A stretch of 9,821 nucleotides of DNA from an uncultured Eubacterium sp. GTDB lineage: Bacteria; Bacillota; Clostridia; Oscillospirales; Acutalibacteraceae. The position numbers and the translations under genes are program-made. Under the pieces are notes generated by a model. It was not told the DNA's origin. It worked only from the letters and a program-made list of their open reading frames with translations, and did not search any database. The stretch's first letter is position 1, and each line of letters begins with the position of its first letter. The DNA lies in the NCBI GenBank assembly GCA_910577215.1, contig CAJTMQ010000059.1:223-10043 (forward strand), written 5' to 3'. Positions 6,045 through 9,821 of the stretch are shown piece by piece.

Positions 6045-7307
6045 TCAATAATTATTAATAATCCATTTAAGCATATCAATATTTGTTTTTGTCAGATTAT
6101 CAAATTTATCAAACTGACTGAAATATGCGATACAGATTATCTGAATTGCATAAATCACATAAGGCAAAGCCTGTTTTTCATATTCAGACAGCGGAGTAAT
6201 GCTCTCGTAACCCTTTACAAGATTATCAAATATTTCAAGCCACTTGCTTTTATCAATATCAGAATTGTTAAAACATTCAGAAAGTATTGCTGTTGCGCAG
6301 TAGCAGAGGTCAAATATTCTGATATTGACCTCTGTTAAATCAAAGTCAATAAAACCTTTAAATTCACCTTCGTCAAAAATCATATTTGATGGGTTAATAT
6401 CACGGTGGATAATCTGCATCGGCAGTTTATCATAAACGATATTGAAATTTTTGAGAAAATCATCATTCAAATTGACTGAATTCTGTACTCTCGGCAATGC
6501 AGATTTAACATTGCCCAGAATGTCATCTTGTTTGTAATTGCTTTCATCAAATGTTTTAAGCGAATTGTGTAGCTTGGCTATGTTACTGCCTATCTGATAT
6601 GCAATATCGGTATTCTTGAAAATATCCTCGCATTTCAGCTGACTTCCTTTGATTCGTTTCGTTACGACAAAATAAAGCTCGCCGTCCTGCAAATAATCGG
6701 AACCGTCAGCGGTTTTGATAGTTTCGGCAACAGGCAGACCTGATTCTGCAAGGCTGTTCGCAATGCAAATACTATTCTTTATACTGCCGTAATTAGCGGA
6801 AAATTTGATTACATAATCGCCACCGACATAGTATGCATTTTCGCTTTGCCTGCCTGTGTTTTCATTGAAAATGTTTGAAACATTCTCATCCTGCAAATTC
6901 CAATGACTGAGTAATTTTTGTGTTTTGTTTTTAGAAATCATAATTTGTTCCTTCTGCAAAATGTTAATCCTATAAGGCTTTTCACTTTTATAAGATTTGA
7001 TGAATTCGGAGGACGAACAATTGAACTCACGCTTAAAAGCCTTGTAAAATCCGGCATAAGTTTCAAAGCCGTAGGAAAGTGCAATATCAACTTTTGTCGT
7101 TCCTTTTGACATATCGTAAACTGCATGAATCAGCCTTCTGCGTGTAATGTATTCACCCGGAGATAAACCGACATAGTACGAAAACAGCCTGCAAAAATGC
7201 ACATAGGAATATCCTGCCATATCACACAGCTCAGCCGTATTGATTTCAGCTTTGAGATTATCCTCAATATAATCAAGAGTATTCTGTATAATTTTGCGAT
7301 TATCCAT
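6045..7307 (-). CDS. AraC-type HTH fused to an aminoglycoside phosphotransferase-like kinase domain
   Basis: A 420-residue, two-domain cytoplasmic protein. Residues 1-105 form an AraC/XylS double helix-turn-helix (first around 25-45; second around 70-95 with D-I-A-L-S-Y-G-F-E-T-Y-A-G-F-Y-K-A-F-K-R). Residues about 130-420 form an APH/choline-kinase-like domain: Y-V-I-K-F-S with Lys168 as likely ATP-binding lysine, the catalytic loop H301-R-D-I-N-P-S-N308 with Asp303 as probable base, and metal-binding D321-F-D. All key residues are present, so it is probably active; the phosphate acceptor is unknown. In most AraC proteins the partner domain is a cupin sensor, so here the kinase may sense or modify the effector. 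The start at ATG 7307 is set by AAAGGAGG five bases upstream; a TTG at 7334 is rejected. It is divergent from the phosphatase gene and may be autoregulated. Aminoglycoside resistance is possible but unproven. Confidence 0.88.
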   Translation of the reverse strand: MDNRKIIQNTLDYIEDNLKAEINTAELCDMAGYSYVHFCRLFSYYVGLSPGEYITRRRLIHAVYDMSKGTTKVDIALSYGFETYAGFYKAFKREFNCSSSEFIKSYKSEKPYRINILQKEQIMISKNKTQKLLSHWNLQDENVSNIFNENTGRQSENAYYVGGDYVIKFSANYGSIKNSICIANSLAESGLPVAETIKTADGSDYLQDGELYFVVTKRIKGSQLKCEDIFKNTDIAYQIGSNIAKLHNSLKTFDESNYKQDDILGNVKSALPRVQNSVNLNDDFLKNFNIVYDKLPMQIIHRDINPSNMIFDEGEFKGFIDFDLTEVNIRIFDLCYCATAILSECFNNSDIDKSKWLEIFDNLVKGYESITPLSEYEKQALPYVIYAIQIICIAYFSQFDKFDNLTKTNIDMLKWIINNY

Positions 7308-7312
7308 TGCTT

Positions 7313-7320
7313 CCTCCTTT
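7313..7320 (-). promoter_or_regulatory. Ribosome binding site deciding the start at 7307
   Basis: AAAGGAGG on the minus strand is a full-strength site five bases before the ATG. The in-frame TTG at 7334 lies upstream of it and lacks a site. Confidence 0.85.
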
Positions 7321-7324
7321 CTTA

Positions 7325-7338
7325 ACACCTGCAAGTGT
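7325..7338. promoter_or_regulatory. Candidate operator: 14-bp near-palindrome at the predicted start of the AraC-kinase transcript
   Basis: ACACCTGCAAGTGT reads the same on both strands except for one symmetric pair (positions 5 and 10), with centre TGCA. It begins six bases downstream of the minus-strand -10 box, covering about +1 to +14 and ending before the Shine-Dalgarno site. That is a typical position for a repressor site. The half CACCTGCA recurs at 5896-5903 before the RlaP-type gene. Confidence 0.35.
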
Positions 7339-7344
7339 GACTAT

Positions 7345-7353
7345 ATTATAACA
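7345..7353 (-). promoter_or_regulatory. Extended -10 promoter of the AraC-kinase gene
   Basis: The minus strand reads TGTTATAAT: a perfect TATAAT (7350-7345) with the extended TG element. At 17 bases upstream the -35 (ATGTTT, 7373-7368) is poor, as expected for an extended -10 promoter. The predicted start is near 7338. Confidence 0.6.
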
Positions 7354-7393
7354 TATAACATTTCAAAAAACATTTCCGATTCTATCATTCTTA

Positions 7394-7422
7394 TTGACAA
7401 GAACAATTTAATAAAATATCAT
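7394..7422 (+). promoter_or_regulatory. Sigma-A promoter of the phosphatase-led operon, placing +1 at the start codon
   Basis: A perfect TTGACA (7394-7399) is followed after 17 bases by TATCAT (7417-7422). Transcription would begin about seven bases later, at 7429, which is the A of the ATG. A better-looking TATAAT at 7422-7427 overlaps but lies 22 bases from the -35. Confidence 0.65.
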
Positions 7423-7428
7423 ATAATT

Positions 7429-7896
7429 ATGATTAAGATTATGTTTGTGTGCCACGGGAACATTTGTCGTTCGCCGATGGCAGAATTTGTGTTAAAAGAT
7501 ATGGTTAAGCGCAGAGGGCTGGAGAATGATTTTATAATTGCCTCCTCTGCTACCAGTACAGAAGAAATATGGAACGGAATCGGCAATCCTGTTTATCCGC
7601 CTGCAAAGGCTGTTCTTGAAAGTCACGGCATTGACCCAAGTAGCAAAAGAGCCGTTCAGCTTAAAGCGAGTGACTACGATAAATACGATTTGTTCATAGG
7701 TATGGACAGTGCCAACATTCGCAATATGACTCGTATTCTCGGCGGAGATAAGGACAGTAAAATCCATAAGCTGATGGAATATATAGGCAGTAGCGCAGAT
7801 GTTTCGGACCCGTGGTACACCCGTGATTTTGACAGGTGCTACAAGGACATCTATGCCGGTTGTGAAGCGTTGTTTTCATCTTTTGATGTTTATTAA
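7429..7896 (+). CDS. Low-molecular-weight protein tyrosine phosphatase
   Basis: A 155-residue cytoplasmic phosphatase that removes phosphate from tyrosine (or phospho-arginine in some Bacillota relatives) through a cysteinyl intermediate. The P-loop C8-H-G-N-I-C-R14-S is the CX5R signature at the N-terminus, and D127-P-W-Y in V-S-D-P-W-Y-T-R-D-F supplies the general acid Asp. The A-S-S-A-T-S-T-E-E-I-W-N-G segment and overall length are normal for the family. The frame is open upstream to 7294, but those codons are not family-like. ATG 7429 gives the usual I-K-I-M-F-V strand. No Shine-Dalgarno sequence precedes it, and the promoter predicts transcription starting at this ATG, so translation may be leaderless. 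ATG 7441 is an alternative that would lose part of the first strand. First gene of the plus-strand run. Confidence 0.93.
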   Translation: MIKIMFVCHGNICRSPMAEFVLKDMVKRRGLENDFIIASSATSTEEIWNGIGNPVYPPAKAVLESHGIDPSSKRAVQLKASDYDKYDLFIGMDSANIRNMTRILGGDKDSKIHKLMEYIGSSADVSDPWYTRDFDRCYKDIYAGCEALFSSFDVY

Positions 7897-7919
7897 GTTT
7901 ATTTATAGGAGAACAAAAA

Positions 7920-8405
7920 ATGACTGAAAAATATATCATGAGTGAAAATAATATTCCTGATGGTATTCTTCACGATCAGGATTTATACAATGTTTCTTAT
8001 AATGATAATGTGCTGACATTAAGCTTTGAAACACATTTTTATCCTCAGGATTACAGTGACACAACTTTTGCTGAAAAGTATAAAGATTTTACTAAATGCC
8101 ATATTAAATGCAGGCTTGAGGACAAGTATTTCTGTGATGTTCATTTGGAAACTGCTCTTGATAAAAACAACAATTACAAAGGAAAAATCATTTCGGTTGA
8201 AGAATTTACAGAAATAGCAAACAAAGAAATAAAAAAAAGAAAAGAAAAAGATTATTGGGCTTGGGAATACAGCAATACGAATGATTCTCCGAATATAGGA
8301 AGTTTAGCTATTGAACTTCACATTTGGCTTAAATACAAAAGAGTTATTTATACGAATTGTATTTTAGTGCTTAATACAAATGAAATTGAGTTCATTTGGG
8401 AATAA
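7920..8405 (+). CDS. Hypothetical protein, 161 residues, family not recognised
   Basis: I do not recognise this protein. It has a good ribosome site, AGGAGA (7907-7912), seven bases before the ATG; a second Met at residue 7 is possible. It has no signal peptide or membrane helix. The sequence is acidic and aromatic-rich: an N-terminal P-D-G-I-L-H-D-Q-D-L-Y-N-V-S-Y-N-D-N, alternating strands, a basic patch (K-K-R-K-E-K at about 105-110), then D-Y-W-A-W-E-Y and a C-terminal strand-rich part ending E-I-E-F-I-W-E. Its pattern of strand-forming stretches and aromatics resembles small immunity-type or DUF proteins, but this is only an impression. It starts 23 bases after the phosphatase stop and ends 20 bases before the DUF188 start, so it is probably co-transcribed with both. 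Confidence 0.75.
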   Translation: MTEKYIMSENNIPDGILHDQDLYNVSYNDNVLTLSFETHFYPQDYSDTTFAEKYKDFTKCHIKCRLEDKYFCDVHLETALDKNNNYKGKIISVEEFTEIANKEIKKRKEKDYWAWEYSNTNDSPNIGSLAIELHIWLKYKRVIYTNCILVLNTNEIEFIWE

Positions 8406-8425
8406 ATTTTAGGAAAAAATAGTTA

Positions 8426-8857
8426 ATGAAAATTTTAATTGATGCAGACGGTTGCCCTGTTGTAAAGCATACAATCGAAATAGCAAAAGAGAATAAAATT
8501 GAGGTCATTGTATTTTGTGATACAAGCCACATTATAACCAGTGATTACGCAAAAACCGTAACCGTTTCAAAGGGTGCTGACAGCGTTGATTTTGCACTTG
8601 TTAATCAGGTCAGCCGAGGAGATATTGTTGTTACGCAGGATTATGGACTCTCTGCAATGGTGCTTTCAAAAGGTGGTAAGCCAATCACTCAAAATGGGCT
8701 TATCATAAATGACAGCAACCTAACAATGCTTCTCACCACAAGGTATGAATCGAAGAAAACAAGAATGGCAGGTGCACACCTAAAAGGTCCAAAGAAAAGA
8801 ACCAATGAAAACAATAAAGCATTCATTAATTCATTGAATAAACTGATAACGAGGTAA
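8426..8857 (+). CDS. DUF188 (YaiI/YqxD, UPF0178) family protein
   Basis: A 143-residue cytoplasmic protein of the DUF188 family, related to PIN-like nucleases but without an established reaction. The start M-K-I-L-I-D-A-D-G-C-P-V carries the conserved acidic pair Asp6 and Asp8. The G-A-D-S-V-D-F-A-L segment and G-D-I-V-V-T-Q-D-Y-G-L-S-A-M-V-L (about 70-87) give further acidic residues that would cluster in the fold. The C-terminal H-L-K-G-P-K-K-R-T is also typical, and length is normal (about 150). A weak site AGGA lies 11 bases before the ATG. The stop overlaps the Shine-Dalgarno site of the next gene, so the two are likely translationally coupled. Confidence 0.92.
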   Translation: MKILIDADGCPVVKHTIEIAKENKIEVIVFCDTSHIITSDYAKTVTVSKGADSVDFALVNQVSRGDIVVTQDYGLSAMVLSKGGKPITQNGLIINDSNLTMLLTTRYESKKTRMAGAHLKGPKKRTNENNKAFINSLNKLITR

Positions 8858-8861
8858 AACT

Positions 8862-9383
8862 ATGAAAATAATAATATATGGTTCTCAATATGGTACGGCA
8901 AAACAGTATGCAGAAGAACTGTCAAAAAAGACTTATATTAAAGCTGTAAGTTATGAAAATATAAAAAGCATAGATGAATATGAAACTATTATATACATAG
9001 GTGCTTTATATGCAGGTGGAGTTTTGGGAATGGCTAAAACTTTCAAAAAGATGTCTGATTGTGAGAATAAGAAAATAATAATTGCAACAGTTGGATTGGC
9101 AGACCCCATGGATTCGGAAAATACAAATAATATAAAAAACGGTATGAAAAGACAGCTTTCAAATGAAATATATAAAAAGGCAGATATTTATCATTTAAGA
9201 GGTGGGATAGACTATTCAAAGTTAAACTTTCCCCATAAGACAATGATGAGTTTGCTTTATAAAAAGGCGAAAAATTTATCCGAAGAAAAGAAAACAGAAG
9301 TTAAAGCAATGATAGATACTTATAATCAAAAAGTTAATTTTGTTGATTTTTCTGCTTTAGAAAGTATTATCATTAAGATATAA
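8862..9383 (+). CDS. Flavodoxin-like protein (HemG / flavodoxin_5 type)
   Basis: A 173-residue cytoplasmic flavoprotein candidate. Residues 1-20 (I-I-I-Y-G-S-Q-Y-G-T-A-K-Q-Y-A) give the first strand and FMN phosphate-binding loop. Y-I-G-A-L-Y-A-G-G-V-L-G (about 46-57) and the Ala-Thr-Val-Gly-Leu-Ala-Asp-Pro loop follow the flavodoxin fold. The later L-R-G-G-I-D-Y-S-K-L-N-F stretch matches the subgroup related to menaquinone-dependent protoporphyrinogen dehydrogenase HemG. No haem gene is nearby, so the electron partner is unknown, and the HemG reaction is not implied. The start is set by GAGGT (8851-8855), which overlaps the stop of the DUF188 gene four bases away. It continues the same operon. 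Confidence 0.85.
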   Translation: MKIIIYGSQYGTAKQYAEELSKKTYIKAVSYENIKSIDEYETIIYIGALYAGGVLGMAKTFKKMSDCENKKIIIATVGLADPMDSENTNNIKNGMKRQLSNEIYKKADIYHLRGGIDYSKLNFPHKTMMSLLYKKAKNLSEEKKTEVKAMIDTYNQKVNFVDFSALESIIIKI

Positions 9384-9426
9384 ATTATAATATTGAATGT
9401 GATGATAAGTAAATTAAGGAGAAGTT

Positions 9427-9768
9427 ATGGAAAAGGCTAATGAAAGAACAAAAGCATTATTGTCAAACTGGTGCTGTGATGAATTAAAGGAAGCGGCTCA
9501 GAATTGGCTCGACGCTATCGGTACTGACAAAGAAAAAGAGACAGGAAAGAAATATGTCCTTGAACTTCAGGATTCAATCGTGACTGTTGACGGAATGCTT
9601 GCATTTTTACCAACTGATGAAGCCAAAGCAAAGTTTGGTGAAGAAACCGCAAACAAGTTCTATGAACACGCAAAGGATTTAAAGGCTCAAGGCATAGTAA
9701 ATTGCGACTGCCCGGCTTGCATAGCAGCATCAGCGGTATTAGAAGTAAAAGACGAAATTTTGAAATAA
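9427..9768 (+). CDS. Small conserved Cys-motif protein (relatives sometimes labelled Hsp90)
   Basis: A 113-residue soluble protein, mostly helical. It contains W-C-C-D-E-L-K at 15-21 and C93-D-C95-P-A-C98 near the C-terminus, a compact C-x-C-x-x-C cluster that could bind a metal such as zinc or be redox-active. The middle is L-Q-D-S-I-V-T-V-D-G-M-L-A-F. From memory, similar 110-residue proteins of Clostridia are often labelled molecular chaperone Hsp90; nothing here resembles the Hsp90 ATPase, which is over 600 residues, so that name would be wrong. A strong site AAGGAG (9416-9421) lies five bases before the ATG. The 43-base gap from the flavodoxin gene holds no convincing promoter, so it is probably the last gene of the operon, followed at once by a terminator. 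Function unknown. Confidence 0.8.
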   Translation: MEKANERTKALLSNWCCDELKEAAQNWLDAIGTDKEKETGKKYVLELQDSIVTVDGMLAFLPTDEAKAKFGEETANKFYEHAKDLKAQGIVNCDCPACIAASAVLEVKDEILK

Positions 9769-9770
9769 GT

Positions 9771-9814
9771 ACAAAAGATTAAGCCTGCGTTTCGACGCAG
9801 GCTTAATCTTTTGT
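9771..9814. terminator. Terminator of the phosphatase-led operon, 20-bp perfect stem with UUCG loop
   Basis: Positions 9771-9790 pair perfectly with 9795-9814 around the four-base loop TTCG. The distal arm ends in TTTTGT, and AAAA on the proximal arm makes it usable from both sides. It starts two bases after the last stop codon. Confidence 0.9.
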
Positions 9815-9821
9815 TAAAGTT

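Noticed and set aside
5137..7307. Toxin-antitoxin or aminoglycoside-resistance cassette made of nucleotidyltransferase and phosphotransferase
   Set aside because: Each gene has its own promoter and terminator, the nucleotidyltransferase is RlaP-like rather than MNT- or ANT-like, and no HEPN partner or mobile element flanks them.
7294..7428. 45 extra N-terminal codons for the tyrosine phosphatase
   Set aside because: They run through the divergent promoter region and give an N-terminus unlike any member of the family, which begins two or three residues before the first strand.
7694..7939. Cys-rich minus-strand open frame of 81 codons
   Set aside because: It is antisense to the conserved end of the phosphatase, so the Cys/His pattern is an artefact of the opposite strand.
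9386..9391. TATAAT as an internal promoter for the last gene
   Set aside because: No recognisable -35 lies 16-18 bases upstream and the region is A/T-rich, so the box alone is not evidence.
1..9821. CRISPR array, tRNA, rRNA, insertion sequence or attachment site
   Set aside because: No regularly spaced direct repeats, cloverleaf-like segments, transposase genes or flanking target duplications were seen.

Overview
The window is AT-rich, compact, and uses strong Shine-Dalgarno sites and many intrinsic terminators. Together with the gene families present (a GPH-type sugar symporter with a cytoplasmic tail, DUF2000, RlaP, DUF188, flavodoxin-like), this suggests a Bacillota chromosome, probably an anaerobic gut Clostridia/Oscillospirales member. 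That placement is inference from style and gene content; there is no rRNA or marker gene to prove it.

Layout. (1) Positions 1-2297: the 3' part of a sugar:cation symporter gene (5' end outside the window) with a coiled-coil tail of about 325 residues, closed by a strong terminator. (2) 2313-4450: a tightly overlapping plus-strand operon of an AraC-type regulator, a DMT/EamA exporter and a frameshifted DUF2000 gene, ending at a terminator that overlaps the next promoter. (3) 4432-4943: a single-gene unit for a Spx/ArsC-like thioredoxin-fold protein. (4) 4957-5128: a non-coding stretch that seems to hold the degraded C-terminus of a lost minus-strand gene between two terminators. (5) 5137-7353: two minus-strand genes, each with its own promoter: an RlaP-type nucleotidyltransferase and an AraC-HTH/aminoglycoside-phosphotransferase-like fusion. 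(6) 7394-9814: a divergent plus-strand run of five genes with gaps of 4-43 bases: low-molecular-weight protein tyrosine phosphatase, an unrecognised 161-residue protein, a DUF188 protein, a HemG-like flavodoxin and a small Cys-motif protein. It is closed by a perfect 20-bp hairpin with a UUCG loop.

How the genes work together. The AraC-DMT-DUF2000 trio looks like a self-contained regulated export module whose third gene has decayed. The fusion protein combines a DNA-binding module with a small-molecule kinase fold, so it could sense or modify its own effector; a near-perfect palindrome at its predicted transcription start is a candidate operator. The divergent tyrosine phosphatase gene has a promoter that places the transcript start on its ATG with no Shine-Dalgarno site, so it may be translated from a leaderless mRNA.

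No CRISPR array, tRNA, rRNA, insertion sequence or phage gene was seen. I found no clear multi-gene defence system. The most unusual items are the AraC-kinase fusion with its candidate operator, the long-tailed symporter, the probable leaderless phosphatase mRNA and the gene remnants.
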